A stretch of 64,000 nt of DNA from Clostridiales bacterium GWF2_38_85. GTDB lineage: Bacteria; Bacillota; Clostridia; Oscillospirales; CAG-382. How positions within the stretch are numbered: position 1 is the first letter of the stretch; each line of letters starts with the position of its first letter. The position numbers were made by a program, and so were the translations under genes. Below, in pieces: positions 1 through 9,780 of this stretch. Below the pieces are notes generated by a model. It was given only the letters and a program-made list of their open reading frames with translations, had not been told where the DNA came from and ran no database searches. The stretch lies in the NCBI GenBank assembly GCA_001797275.1, contig MGOY01000024.1:1-64000 (forward strand), in the 5' to 3' direction.

Positions 1-7
1 TGCTATG

Positions 8-79
8 GAATTATCCAACCACGGGTGATGAATTTCATGTTCTCGCCCGCTTTTTTATGCTCCCGTGCTCGGATAATTC
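8..79. repeat. Imperfect inverted repeat at left edge
   Basis: A 9-bp arm at 8-16 is exactly complementary to 71-79, and a second 5-bp pair (21-25 with 62-66) continues the stem after a 4-nt internal loop. It lies just downstream of the pcrA stop codon on the minus strand, so it may be a transcript-end hairpin, but there is no clear T-run. Whether it belongs to a gene left of the window cannot be seen. Confidence 0.4.
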
Positions 80-102
80 TCTATTCATAACCTACCAATA
101 TA

Positions 103-2490
103 TTATTCTGCCATTGTAAGCTTTGCATAGCTTGCCATAAGCTTGCGTTTGCCTTGTGAATCAAACTCAATCGTATATATTATATCCGGTCCCATTACTT
201 CAGCTTCGGTTATTATACCTGTGCCAAAGGACGCATGCGAAATCCTGTCTCCGACCGAAAAAGTATTTTTAGCAATTGGATGGGCTGCTGTAGATTTTTT
301 TGGTGCTTCATACTGGTATGAGTTTTTAACAAACGCGCCTGCCGATCTTGTCATTGCATCAGAAACATAATTGGTATGGCTGCGGGTTTCGACCTTAGGT
401 GTATCCTCAACAACTGTATACTCTGTCGGTATTTCCTCAGAAAATCTTGATATCGGGTTTGAGGTTGTACGACCGTACAAAAGTCTGGTTTTTGTATGTG
501 TTATTATAAGTTCTTTTTTTGCTCTCGTCAATGCAACATATGCAAGTCTGCGTTCTTCCTCAAGCTCATTTCCTTCAAGTGCCTGCATTGACGGGAATAC
601 ACCATCTTCAAATCCCGGCAGGAAAACAACCGGAAACTCAAGCCCTTTTGCGCTGTGCATTGTCATCATTGTTACCGCATCAGAGTCGGTATCATAATTG
701 TCTATATCCGATACAAGTGCGATTTCCTCAAGAAATGATGACAAACTCTTTGTTTCGGAGTTTTGTTCAAACAATATCGCACTCGAAATCAATTCTTCGA
801 TGTTCTTTATTCTGTCTTTTTCAGTAACCGACTCTTGGAGCATTGTTTTATAACCGGTTTTAGTTATAACATTTTCAACAAATTCGCCGAGTGTGCAGTT
901 GTTTGAAAGGTATCTGAGGTCTTCAATCAGATTATAGAATACCTGTATTGATGATTTTGACTTCGACAGTTCGGGATAAAGCTCGACATTGCGGATAACC
1001 TCATAAATCGGAAGTCCCTCTCTTGCCGCTACAGACGAGAGAGTTGCAATTGTCGTATTGCCGATACCACGGCGGGGCAGATTGATTATTCTGCGGAGCC
1101 TGGTTTCATCGTTTGTATTTGCCGTGACGCAAAGGTATGCGATTACATCCTTAATTTCCTTGCGGTCATAGAAACGTTGACCGCCATATATACGATACGG
1201 TACATGGCTCTTTGAAAAAATCAATTCGAATGCGTTGGATTGCTCGTTGAGTCTGTATAATACCGCAAAATCAGAAAATTTTACTTCTCCTTCCTCAACT
1301 CTTTTGCGTATCAGGTTCATTATATAGGCAGCTTCTTCACTTTGAGTGAAGTGCTTTTTGATCAATATTTGTATTCCTTCTTCATTTTCGGTCCAGAGGG
1401 TTTTGCCTTTTCTGCCTGCGTTGTTTTGTATGAGTGCGTTTGCAGCATTCAATATTGTTTTTGTTGAGCGGTAATTCTGCTCAAGGCGGATTATACTTGA
1501 GTTTTCAAATACTCTGTCAAAGTTCAGAATATTATCAATTGTTGCGCCTCTGAACGCATAAATGCTCTGGTCATCATCGCCGACAACGCATACATTGCCG
1601 CGGTCAGAACCCAAAAGTTCGATAAGCATATTCTGTGAATGGTTTGTGTCCTGGTATTCGTCAGCAAGTATGTATTGGAACTGCTCCTTGTAGTCCTGTA
1701 ATACATCAGCGCGCTGAGTGAGCAGCAATAATGTATTTAAGATAAGGTCGTCAAAGTCAAGAGCCGAAGCCTGCTTCAGTTCCTCTTGATATTCGTGATA
1801 TATTTTTGCGATAAGCTGTTTTCTGAAATCGCTGCCGGCTGTAAGCTCATAATTATCGGGCAGTATATAGCGTTCTTTAGCACGGCTGATTTCGTTATGC
1901 ACCGAACGCACGGACAGTTTTTCATCAGATATATTCAGCTTTTTCATACACTCTGTGATAAGCCTTTTTGAATCATCGCTGTCATAAATCGAAAAACTGT
2001 TGTCGTACCCGATTTTATTTATATGTCTGCGGAGTATACGAACGCAAATCGAATGGAAGGTTCCTGCCCAAATGTCAGCAGCAGTATCGCCGAGCAGCTT
2101 TGTCAACCTCTCCTTGAACTCGTTAGCCGCTTTATTTGTAAAGGTAATACAAAGGATGTTCCAAGGCTTAGGGGTTGATTTGACAAACCTTTTTAGATAT
2201 GCTTTTATATCTGCTTGGTTTCCATTATCAAGTAATTTCTGCATCTCTGCAATATCGGCAGTGTCAGGTATAATATTATTTTCGAATGCATCACCAAAGG
2301 TAAGTATATGTGCAATTCTGTTGACCAACACAGTAGTTTTGCCGCTGCCGGCGCCTGCAAGCACCAAAATCGGACCTTTTACTGTTGCAACAGCAGTCCT
2401 TTGCATTTCGTTAAGGTTTGAATACAGCTTATGAAACAACTGCTTTTTCAGTGTTAATATCTCGTTATCGATCTTCATCTTATTACTCAT
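103..2490 (-). CDS. pcrA: UvrD/PcrA-type superfamily 1 DNA helicase
   Basis: ATP-dependent 3'-5' DNA helicase of the UvrD/PcrA family, acting in repair and in removing proteins from DNA. A Walker A motif (GAGSGKT) lies near residues 46-52, the DEYQDTN Walker B/motif II is mid-protein, and the MHSAKGLEF and YVALTRAKKEL motifs lie in the C-terminal half. The last ~60 residues form the Tudor-like tail (GDRISHASFGTGII) typical of PcrA. At about 795 aa it is slightly longer than the usual 720-750. I chose the ATG at 2490, which has an AGAGAGAAG ribosome binding site; an upstream in-frame ATG at 2520 would add ten residues but has no good site. It is the last gene of the yceD-to-pcrA minus-strand block. 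Confidence 0.95.
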   Translation of the reverse strand: MSNKMKIDNEILTLKKQLFHKLYSNLNEMQRTAVATVKGPILVLAGAGSGKTTVLVNRIAHILTFGDAFENNIIPDTADIAEMQKLLDNGNQADIKAYLKRFVKSTPKPWNILCITFTNKAANEFKERLTKLLGDTAADIWAGTFHSICVRILRRHINKIGYDNSFSIYDSDDSKRLITECMKKLNISDEKLSVRSVHNEISRAKERYILPDNYELTAGSDFRKQLIAKIYHEYQEELKQASALDFDDLILNTLLLLTQRADVLQDYKEQFQYILADEYQDTNHSQNMLIELLGSDRGNVCVVGDDDQSIYAFRGATIDNILNFDRVFENSSIIRLEQNYRSTKTILNAANALIQNNAGRKGKTLWTENEEGIQILIKKHFTQSEEAAYIMNLIRKRVEEGEVKFSDFAVLYRLNEQSNAFELIFSKSHVPYRIYGGQRFYDRKEIKDVIAYLCVTANTNDETRLRRIINLPRRGIGNTTIATLSSVAAREGLPIYEVIRNVELYPELSKSKSSIQVFYNLIEDLRYLSNNCTLGEFVENVITKTGYKTMLQESVTEKDRIKNIEELISSAILFEQNSETKSLSSFLEEIALVSDIDNYDTDSDAVTMMTMHSAKGLEFPVVFLPGFEDGVFPSMQALEGNELEEERRLAYVALTRAKKELIITHTKTRLLYGRTTSNPISRFSEEIPTEYTVVEDTPKVETRSHTNYVSDAMTRSAGAFVKNSYQYEAPKKSTAAHPIAKNTFSVGDRISHASFGTGIITEAEVMGPDIIYTIEFDSQGKRKLMASYAKLTMAE

Positions 2491-2531
2491 TATCTTCTCT
2501 CTTTCTAAGCAGTTGCTCATTGGTAATTAAT

Positions 2532-3224
2532 CTATTTTTTATCGTTATATTTAAGGCTGTCCTTGGGCTCGATATATTTCCCCATGTCAACATCCTTCTT
2601 TTTGAATGAAAATTTGTTTTCCTTATTATTCATCAGGCGTTTTATGTTCTCTCGGTGGGTAAAAATTAAAAGTAACCCAATAAAAATCGGGAACAATAGC
2701 ATAAGTGGTTTTGGTGGTTCATGTCCTCCTGTTGCATTCATTATACGCCAGTATACAATTCCGGGATATGCAATACCGCAAATAATCGAACCAAGCGAAA
2801 TATAACGGCTTATTGCTACTATTATAACAAACAATACAATCAGAATCAAGAAAATTTGCGGATCAATAATCAGAATTGTTGTAGCTGCGGCAACAACACC
2901 CTTACCTCCCTTGAAACCATAATATGCAGGAGCTATATGACCGATAACACAGAATGTGCCTGCAAGATATGCACCTTCCTCACCACAAAGCAGGCGAGCG
3001 ATAAATACTGCAACAACAACCTTGAGCATATCCCCGAGCAGTGTAAGAACACCGTCAAGCTTCCCATAGGTACGAAGCATATTTGTCATACCGGCATTAC
3101 CGCTGCCATGTTTTCTGATATCTTCGTGATGCTTCAGCTTCGAAATTATAATCGCTGAATTAAGACTGCCCAGAAGATATGAAATTACAACGATTACCAA
3201 CAAGCCTAAGTAATAATACTGCAT
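2532..3224 (-). CDS. plsY: Acyl-phosphate:glycerol-3-phosphate acyltransferase PlsY
   Basis: Membrane acyltransferase that moves an acyl group from acyl-phosphate to glycerol-3-phosphate, the first step of phospholipid synthesis in most Firmicutes. The PlsY signatures are visible: an N-terminal helix followed by LLGSLNSA, the SGNAGMTN loop, GHIAPAYYGFKGGKGV (glycine-rich phosphate site), and a third loop with YISLGSI. About five hydrophobic segments are present and the tail is basic and cytosolic. I prefer the ATG at 3224, behind a GGGGAA site; an ATG at 3290 gives a 252-residue form. It lies between der and pcrA on the same strand, a neighbourhood common in Clostridia. Confidence 0.93.
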   Translation of the reverse strand: MQYYYLGLLVIVVISYLLGSLNSAIIISKLKHHEDIRKHGSGNAGMTNMLRTYGKLDGVLTLLGDMLKVVVAVFIARLLCGEEGAYLAGTFCVIGHIAPAYYGFKGGKGVVAAATTILIIDPQIFLILIVLFVIIVAISRYISLGSIICGIAYPGIVYWRIMNATGGHEPPKPLMLLFPIFIGLLLIFTHRENIKRLMNNKENKFSFKKKDVDMGKYIEPKDSLKYNDKK

Positions 3225-3381
3225 CGGCATTTCCCCGGAAATAAAATATCCGTTGATGTAAATATCATAAAAGCTCACTGCTATACCCATCCCCTTCGTT
3301 TCAAATTATTAAAATTTATTTTTTATCTTTTTATATTGCATAAAATATATAGCGTAATCTTTTATGCGGCTCGACTGAATT

Positions 3382-4713
3382 TCAACTTTCGTCACCCTTC
3401 TGGCGGATGATCATTTTAATAGGTGTACCTTCAAATCCGAAAATGTCTCTTAGTGTGTTCTCAAGATATCTTACATACGAAAAATGGAACAGCTCTGCAT
3501 CATTGCAGAAGCAGACAAATGTCGGAGGTGTTGTTCCGCTTTGAGTCATGTAATATATTTTCAGACGTTTGCCCTTATCTGAAGGCGGCTGTGCCTTTGC
3601 CATTGCATCGTTCAGCACATCATTAAGCATACCTGTTGTTACACGAATCTGTGAGCTTGTACGAACTTTGTTAATCAGTTCAAACAATTTTGTTACCCGT
3701 TGCCCTGTTTTTGCAGAAACAAACAGCAGCGGTGCATAAGTCATATATGATAGTGCAATGTAAACATCCTTTTTATATTTGTCGGTGGTTTTTTCATCCT
3801 TTTCGATGAGATCCCACTTATTGATTACAATTATCGTTGCTTTTCCTGCATTGTGTGCAATTCCGGCGATTTTCTCATCCTGCGAAGTAACACCTTCCTC
3901 AGCATCAACTATAAGAAGGCAGACATCTGCTCTTTCAACCGCCATCTTTGCACGCAAAACGCTGTAATATTCAATGTTGTCCTCAACTTTGCTCTGACGG
4001 CGTATGCCCGCTGTATCGATAAATACATATTTACCAAACTCGTTCGCAAGCGTGGCGTCAATAGCATCGCGTGTTGTTCCGGGAACGCTTGATACTATCA
4101 GCCTTTCTTCGCCAATTATTTTATTAATAATAGAGCTTTTACCGGCATTAGGCTTTCCGATGACAGCAACACGGATAACCCCATCATCTTCTTTTTCTTC
4201 ATCGTCGCTCAAATCAGGCAAATATTCGATAACCTTATCGAGTATATCGCTGCTTCCGGTTCCGTGAAGCGCAGACAATGCTATAGGATCACCAAGACCG
4301 AGTCCGTAGAATTCGTAGAATTCAGGTGGCGGCTCACCGATTGAATCTATTTTATTAACAGCAAGAATAATAGGCTTACCGCTTCTCATAAGCTGTCTTG
4401 CAATTTCGACATCGGCCGCAACCATACCGCTTTGTATGTCAGTTAGGAAGATGATGACCTCAGCATGTTCAATAGCAATTTCCGCCTGAATACGCATCTG
4501 TTTGAGCATTTCATCTTTACTTGAGGTTTCAATACCGCCGGTGTCGATAAGCATAAGTTTTCTGTTTGCATATTCGGTTTCATAGTATATTCTGTCACGG
4601 GTTACGCCGGGTGTATCCTCGACAATCGAAATCCTGTGACCTGTGATTTTATTAAAAAGCGAGCTTTTACCGACATTAGGTCTGCCAACAATCGCTATTA
4701 TATGTTTTCTCAT
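3382..4713 (-). CDS. der: Ribosome biogenesis GTPase Der (EngA)
   Basis: Double-GTPase factor for 50S ribosomal subunit maturation. Two complete G domains follow each other: GRPNVGKSS, DTPGVTRD and NKID in the first, GKPNAGKSS, VPGTTRDA, DTAGIRR and NKWD in the second. A C-terminal KH-like domain completes the family architecture. The start at 4713 gives 443 residues, normal for Der. An upstream in-frame ATG at 4746 overlaps the DUF512 stop codon. Between a GGAGG site at that upstream ATG and the ATG at 4713 sits a small GCGGC hairpin, which could bring the site close to the downstream start; that last point is inference. Confidence 0.96.
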   Translation of the reverse strand: MRKHIIAIVGRPNVGKSSLFNKITGHRISIVEDTPGVTRDRIYYETEYANRKLMLIDTGGIETSSKDEMLKQMRIQAEIAIEHAEVIIFLTDIQSGMVAADVEIARQLMRSGKPIILAVNKIDSIGEPPPEFYEFYGLGLGDPIALSALHGTGSSDILDKVIEYLPDLSDDEEKEDDGVIRVAVIGKPNAGKSSIINKIIGEERLIVSSVPGTTRDAIDATLANEFGKYVFIDTAGIRRQSKVEDNIEYYSVLRAKMAVERADVCLLIVDAEEGVTSQDEKIAGIAHNAGKATIIVINKWDLIEKDEKTTDKYKKDVYIALSYMTYAPLLFVSAKTGQRVTKLFELINKVRTSSQIRVTTGMLNDVLNDAMAKAQPPSDKGKRLKIYYMTQSGTTPPTFVCFCNDAELFHFSYVRYLENTLRDIFGFEGTPIKMIIRQKGDES

Positions 4714-4746
4714 AGTGTTTGTGCGGCAAATGCCGCTTACCTCCAT

Positions 4747-6045
4747 TTATTTCAACATTGTATCAAGCAGCTGGCACCCATTATTTTCAACTGCTCTGAC
4801 TTTGATCTTCAGCTTTTCCGACAGTTCGTTAATAGAGATGTTGTCAAGAAATAAATCTCCCCCACTTCTTAACATTGAGCGCGAAATAAGCAGCTCATCA
4901 CCAAGAGCAACGCCTGTTAATTGTTCAATAATATCTTTACCAGTAATCAATCCTGCTACAATTATATTTTCGCCGAAAAAGTTGTTTTTTATTGCAATTA
5001 CATTTATATTAAGCTTCTTATATTTCATTTCAGCTCTATCACAAAGCTCTTTAATTAACTTATATGCTGCAAAGCCTGTTGCTAATGTAACCTTGCGAGG
5101 TTTCATGTTTTCAACATCAATTTCTTCCATTGCAAGAATGAATTCTTCCTGCATCGAGCGAAGCATTCCTACACCGTTCTCAATCTGCAGGTAGCCTTCG
5201 TAAAACTCTTCATCAGGAAGTGGTATCCCCGACATAACATAAAACTCGTCTGCCGGAAAGAAAATTCTGTGTCCCATGCTTTCGACACAATCATCGCCGT
5301 ATTTTGTAATCTGTTGAATAACCTCAGCACTTGCCTGTTTATCATACGGGATAAGCTTTACCAGCCCCTTACGGTATTTTGTTATACCCGATGGCACTAT
5401 CGCAACACTTTGAATGCTTGGAAACAGCGATTTCAGATCATCCATTGTATGTGTCAGCTCATAACTATCGTTATATCCCCTGCAAAGCACAATTTGGGCA
5501 TTGATTGCAATATGGTTTGCTGCTAATCGTTTCAGCTTCTCAAGCACATCTCCTGCGAAACGGTTGTTCATCATTTTTACACGAAGTTCGGGATTGGTTG
5601 TATGCACCGATACATTGACAGGGCTGATATGCATTTCTATAATACGTTCAAGGTCGGCGTCCTTCAGATTTGTCAGAGTAATGTAATTCCCGAAAAGGAA
5701 GGAAAGCCGCTCATCATCATCTTTGAAATATATTGTTTCACGCATCCCTTTTGGATTCTGGTCGATGAAGCAGAAAATACAGTTGTTTTTACAGCGTCTC
5801 TTTTCATCCATCAGATAAGTACCAAATTCAAGTCCGATATCAGCATACTGACCTTTAAGGATGTTGACTTTGTACTCTGTTCCGTCATGTGAGATCAGCA
5901 TTGACAACTTTTTTTCCGTGATAAAAAAACGGTAGTCTATAACATCATTGACTTCTCTGCCGTTGATCGACTGCAACAAATCACCGGCGGCAATACCGCT
6001 TTTTGCTGCAATTGAGTTTTTTGTAACGCTTTTTATCTGTACCAT
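4747..6045 (-). CDS. DUF512 family radical SAM protein with PDZ domain
   Basis: A conserved Clostridia/Firmicutes protein whose biochemical role is not established. The N-terminal ~60 residues look like a PDZ domain (AAKSGIAAGDLLQSINGREV). It is followed by a CxxxCxxC cluster (residues near 84-91, in CKNNCIFCFIDQ) typical of radical SAM enzymes and then by the DUF512 C-terminal region with GDLFLDNISI near the end. Length, 432 aa, is typical. It ends at the start of der, and the TAA stop directly abuts the upstream ATG of der, suggesting coupled translation. The family is usually found beside der, as here. Confidence 0.9.
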   Translation of the reverse strand: MVQIKSVTKNSIAAKSGIAAGDLLQSINGREVNDVIDYRFFITEKKLSMLISHDGTEYKVNILKGQYADIGLEFGTYLMDEKRRCKNNCIFCFIDQNPKGMRETIYFKDDDERLSFLFGNYITLTNLKDADLERIIEMHISPVNVSVHTTNPELRVKMMNNRFAGDVLEKLKRLAANHIAINAQIVLCRGYNDSYELTHTMDDLKSLFPSIQSVAIVPSGITKYRKGLVKLIPYDKQASAEVIQQITKYGDDCVESMGHRIFFPADEFYVMSGIPLPDEEFYEGYLQIENGVGMLRSMQEEFILAMEEIDVENMKPRKVTLATGFAAYKLIKELCDRAEMKYKKLNINVIAIKNNFFGENIIVAGLITGKDIIEQLTGVALGDELLISRSMLRSGGDLFLDNISINELSEKLKIKVRAVENNGCQLLDTMLK

Positions 6046-6195
6046 ATTTATCTCAATTTCACTGAATTGATATAAAAAATGGCGTGTGCCGAAAAGCTAC
6101 AGCGGCAACGCCAAATTTTCTGATGTTTGCGCAGCATTTATTTCAATCCACGCCGCAGCATGTACGCTCTCTATGTTGAGAACGACATATTAAAA

Positions 6196-6390
6196 TTATG
6201 CTTCTTTTTTGTCTGCTTGTTTGAGTACAACTTTACCATCGTATGAGCCGCAATTTGTGCAAACTCTATGAGAAAGGACAAATTCACCGCACTTCGGGCA
6301 TTTTGCCATCTGGGGTGCGTCTAACTTCCAAACTGATGATCTTCTTTTATCTCTTCTCGCTTTTGATGTTTTTCTCTTCGGTACTGCCAT
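6196..6390 (-). CDS. rpmF: 50S ribosomal protein bL32
   Basis: Small basic ribosomal protein of the large subunit, 64 residues. The N-terminus MAVPKRKTSKARRDKRR and two CxxC pairs (CPKCGEFVLSHRVCTNCG) mark the zinc-binding form of bL32. It sits directly behind yceD with a 2-nt gap; the GAGGAGG ribosome binding site lies in the end of yceD. The yceD-rpmF pairing is near universal in bacteria. Confidence 0.97.
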   Translation of the reverse strand: MAVPKRKTSKARRDKRRSSVWKLDAPQMAKCPKCGEFVLSHRVCTNCGSYDGKVVLKQADKKEA

Positions 6391-6392
6391 CT

Positions 6393-6914
6393 CTATTCAA
6401 CCTCCTCAGTGTCATTGTTTTCAAATTTTTCAAGGTATTCTATAAGTTTTACGAGTCTTGGGTCTATTTCTTTATCGGGGCAATCGCACCGACCGTTGTT
6501 CAGGTTGGCTCCGCATTTCTGGCAAAGTCCTTTACAGTTCTTTTTACAGATAAAACGGCTCGGAAGATTCAATATTATGCTCGTTTCTGCCAGCTCCTCA
6601 AGATCAAGCATTCCGCTGTCAAGTACAATATAATCATCATTTTCTTCAGGATTCTCAAGTGCAGTGCATAATGAATATTCGATTTTAAAATTATCCTTAT
6701 AGTTGAACTCTTCGGCGCATTTGGAGCAAACAACCGCCATATCAAGCATAAATTCAATTTGTAGCTTAATATAACCGGTGTGGTCGAAGGCATTTCCAAT
6801 AATTTTTGCATTTCCTGAAGCGATGTCCGGTGTATATCCACCAATATCAAGCGCATAAGAAAATGTCAGTTCTCTTTGCTCACCGCAAAGCATGGCATTA
6901 AAGTCAATTTTCAA
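6393..6914 (-). CDS. YceD/DUF177 family protein
   Basis: DUF177 protein, a partner gene of rpmF in nearly all bacteria, implicated in 23S rRNA or ribosome biology (family knowledge). The C-terminal half carries the family's cysteines: a CSKC pair, then CKKNCKGLCQKCGANLN and a final CDC, suggesting bound zinc. The acidic tail ends with EEVE just before rpmF. Length, 173 aa, is normal. First gene of the block that runs to pcrA. Confidence 0.92.
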   Translation of the reverse strand: MKIDFNAMLCGEQRELTFSYALDIGGYTPDIASGNAKIIGNAFDHTGYIKLQIEFMLDMAVVCSKCAEEFNYKDNFKIEYSLCTALENPEENDDYIVLDSGMLDLEELAETSIILNLPSRFICKKNCKGLCQKCGANLNNGRCDCPDKEIDPRLVKLIEYLEKFENNDTEEVE

Positions 6915-6999
6915 AATCGATTACATCCGTTCCCAAAATCGTACTGCTTATTATACCATAGAAAAATCACTATTGTCAATACTTTTTTAAGAATAAATC

Positions 7000-8490
7000 T
7001 TAATTTATCTCAATCATGAACGATGCAACCGGCAGTTCCTCGTTGCTGGTCAGCTCACAGGGGATAACTGTAGGGTTACAGCCAAGCTTAATTTTTTTAA
7101 TCTGTTCAACGCTGCTTGTGATTTTTATTGTTTTTTCATCGATAATAGTACATATTGCTTTGACAAAAACACCGTCTGCACCACAAATCTCGAGCGAATT
7201 GATTTCACCGTCAGTCATCTTCAACCCTGAGGTTGTGTTGAAAACAAGTGTTGCTTCGTTCCCATTGACCTCATATGAAGCGAGCGTCGGATAATCTACA
7301 GGCTTATCGATGTTATATATCTTTTCGAGAGCCATATTTGCAAGTCTGGTTCCGATTACAAGCTTATCTATCGGATGCAGGTCTTTCGGATTACCTGAGT
7401 CATAGTTTATGGTTGTATACATATTCGGTACAAGTGATTGTGTCTGCAGCTGTAAAAGTCTGACCTTTGTGTAGTCGAGATCGTCATAGGACGGCAGTCC
7501 TACCTGTATAAACGGCATATCAAGGTTATTAAACAGTCTGCGTGTCGATTCAACAAAAACCTTCAAATAGTCACCATATGGGTCAGGATTGTATGAGTTG
7601 CCTTCACCCTGATACCAGATCATCCCCTTAAATGCCATTGGCAGCAGAGGATTTATCATTGCAGCGTAATAACTTTCAGACTGATATGTATATGAATAAA
7701 GCTTTGCTTTCGTTATTTCCGCAGGATTCATCCACATCTCGACAGTGGAGCTTCCGGCACCGCTCACAACAATGCCAAGCGGGATATCAAGATTTTTATA
7801 TATCTCTCTTGCAAAAAGAAAAGCTGTTGATGATATACCGTTTTTTGCTATTGTATCTTTGCTGGGGATTACCCAAGCTTTTCTCTCAAAATCACTTTGA
7901 ACAACTGTAGCCTTCTTTTCCGGTATAATCAAGAAACCCATATCAGGATAATCACAATCGTTATCAATGCTTGTTCTTGACGTTCCGCTCAGGTATTCTA
8001 TAAAAAAACACATATTTGACTGTCCGGAGGCAAGCCATACATCGCCGACGCGAACATGGCTGAATGAAACACTTATATTTGTACAGGTTATAATAAGATC
8101 TGAACCGGTCTTATCAATCGCAAGCGGATCAAGCTTTACATTCCATTTTTCTTTTTCAACTATCGCGGTCTTTGTCTGACCTGCGAACATGACAATTACC
8201 GTTCTTCCGTTAAGCGATTCATCAGCTGTCCCCCAGACCGAAACTTCCTTGTCTCTCTGCAACACCATACCGTTGCCAAAATAAGAATTAAGTGCAAGCA
8301 GACAGTCTGCAAGCGTGTCCTGTGTGTAATAAACCATTTCTCCGAAATTCTCCGTTTCAGGTATTGATTCTTCTGTTGATTCAATTTGGCTGTCCTGCTC
8401 CGACAATTCAGACGATGTATCGCCTGTTGTTCCGCATGCAGTCAGAAGTAAAACCGTTCCCAACATAATCGGTAATAATTTTGATTTCAT
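7000..8490 (-). CDS. Secreted sialate O-acetylesterase-like lipoprotein (SGNH fold)
   Basis: Predicted extracellular carbohydrate esterase. The N-terminus is a lipoprotein signal (hydrophobic stretch ending LLTACGT, Cys about residue 19), then a Ser/Glu-rich linker. The body matches sialate O-acetylesterases of the SGNH type: MVLQRDKEVSVWGTA, then WLASGQSNM with the nucleophilic Ser, a YQGEGNS block, and a C-terminal DLHPIDK region supplying the Asp-His pair. Such enzymes remove acetyl groups from sialic acid or plant polysaccharides in gut bacteria. It is transcribed away from the VanY-like gene at 8702. The exact substrate is not evident. Confidence 0.85.
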   Translation of the reverse strand: MKSKLLPIMLGTVLLLTACGTTGDTSSELSEQDSQIESTEESIPETENFGEMVYYTQDTLADCLLALNSYFGNGMVLQRDKEVSVWGTADESLNGRTVIVMFAGQTKTAIVEKEKWNVKLDPLAIDKTGSDLIITCTNISVSFSHVRVGDVWLASGQSNMCFFIEYLSGTSRTSIDNDCDYPDMGFLIIPEKKATVVQSDFERKAWVIPSKDTIAKNGISSTAFLFAREIYKNLDIPLGIVVSGAGSSTVEMWMNPAEITKAKLYSYTYQSESYYAAMINPLLPMAFKGMIWYQGEGNSYNPDPYGDYLKVFVESTRRLFNNLDMPFIQVGLPSYDDLDYTKVRLLQLQTQSLVPNMYTTINYDSGNPKDLHPIDKLVIGTRLANMALEKIYNIDKPVDYPTLASYEVNGNEATLVFNTTSGLKMTDGEINSLEICGADGVFVKAICTIIDEKTIKITSSVEQIKKIKLGCNPTVIPCELTSNEELPVASFMIEIN

Positions 8491-8634
8491 AATCTGTCCC
8501 TTATAATTGTTTTAATTTTTTTATATATTTATATATAATATATACCAGTTGAAATACATATACAATAGTAAACCTTTCTTAAAATTTATATTTACATAAA
8601 TTATATTGTTCATTTATTATTTGATTTTTTTAAA

Positions 8635-8663
8635 TTGACTTTTTTGTTAATAAAGTATACAAT
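8635..8663 (+). promoter_or_regulatory. SigA-type promoter for the VanY-like gene
   Basis: TTGACT at 8635-8640 and TACAAT at 8658-8663 with a 17-bp spacer, about 35 nt upstream of the start codon at 8702. Confidence 0.65.
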
Positions 8664-8701
8664 TACACATTATAATACAAATCGGATGGAGCAGTCAAGG
8701 A

Positions 8702-9637
8702 ATGAATAGAAATTATAAAAAGCCTAAAAAGAAAAAAGACATCACCAAACAAATTACGATATTTGTCTTGATTACCGCAATAACTACTTTGCTTATTATC
8801 GCATTGACAACCAACCGAAACGGCAACGGTGACACTTCATCAGCTGCTTCTTCAATGGCTTCCGAAACTCAAAGTGATGTATCGGCGCGAAATGAGAGCG
8901 ATACAGCTTCTTTTGTTTCAGAATCCGGTACATTATCTCAACCTGACGAAAGTATTCCTGACGAAAGCGAACCCAATGAATCGCAGCAGGAATTCTCATA
9001 TTCCATTGATATAACACTGTATGCGCAGTACATAGATCCGGTTGATGTTGAAAAGTATCTAATATTGGTCAACTCACAGAATACCATTTCAAGTACCTAT
9101 GTACCGGAAAATCTTGTTACGACAGTGAATGCAAAAGCAGGATATGAAACCACACAACTTAACGCAACCGCAGATAAAGCTCTCGAAGCATTGCTGAAGG
9201 AAGCTGCCGCAAACGGTTATAAACGGATCAGGATGTCAAGCGGTTATCGTTCGTATGCGCTTCAGAGTTGGTGGTTCAATTATTATGTAGAACAAGAATC
9301 GAAAAAAGAAAAAAATAAAAATCTTACAAAAGAAGAAATCGAACAAATAGTTGTGGAATACAGCGCAAGGTCAGGCACAAGCGAGCATCAGACAGGGCTT
9401 GCTGTTGATATATATGACACTGATTACAACTCCACCTTTGCAGGAACACCTTCGGCAAACTGGCTTGCCGAAAACGCACACAAATTTGGGTTCATTCTTC
9501 GGTATCCCGAAGGAAAAAAATCAATCACAGGCATAAAGTATGAATCCTGGCACTTCCGTTTTGTCGGCAGAACTGTCGCTACTGAAATATACGAGAGAGA
9601 CTGGACACTTGAGGAGTATATCGAAGCGTATAATTAG
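8702..9637 (+). CDS. VanY-family D-alanyl-D-alanine carboxypeptidase
   Basis: Membrane-anchored peptidoglycan carboxypeptidase (M15B). A basic N-terminus precedes one membrane helix (about residues 19-36), then a low-complexity Ser/Glu/Asp linker up to about residue 95. The catalytic domain has RMSSGYRS, the zinc motif SEHQTGLAVDI (near residues 225-236, supplying His and Asp) and the late WHFR motif (near residue 282) with the second zinc His. Length 311 aa. No van regulatory genes are nearby, so housekeeping wall trimming is more likely than glycopeptide resistance (inference). Confidence 0.9.
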   Translation: MNRNYKKPKKKKDITKQITIFVLITAITTLLIIALTTNRNGNGDTSSAASSMASETQSDVSARNESDTASFVSESGTLSQPDESIPDESEPNESQQEFSYSIDITLYAQYIDPVDVEKYLILVNSQNTISSTYVPENLVTTVNAKAGYETTQLNATADKALEALLKEAAANGYKRIRMSSGYRSYALQSWWFNYYVEQESKKEKNKNLTKEEIEQIVVEYSARSGTSEHQTGLAVDIYDTDYNSTFAGTPSANWLAENAHKFGFILRYPEGKKSITGIKYESWHFRFVGRTVATEIYERDWTLEEYIEAYN

Positions 9638-9709
9638 TTTTATGTACATTTTTTGGTTATAATCAATAACTTTAATTTCAATTTTTCAATAATTTCTGTA
9701 AGATTGCTA

Positions 9710-9738
9710 TTGACAAAGGCTTTAAATGGGTATAAAAT
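9710..9738 (+). promoter_or_regulatory. Promoter of the attenuated methyltransferase unit
   Basis: A perfect TTGACA at 9710-9715 and TAAAAT at 9733-9738 with a 17-bp spacer. Transcription starts about 40 nt upstream of the leader ORF at 9781. No other promoter is visible before the methyltransferase at 10016. Confidence 0.75.
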
Positions 9739-9780
9739 TTATAGAAATTCATAGTTTTTTAATTTTTAGGAGAATTTTCG

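Noticed and set aside
8702-9637. Vancomycin-resistance vanY
   Set aside because: The enzyme is of the VanY family, but no vanH/A/X or vanRS genes are present in the surroundings, so a housekeeping role is more likely.
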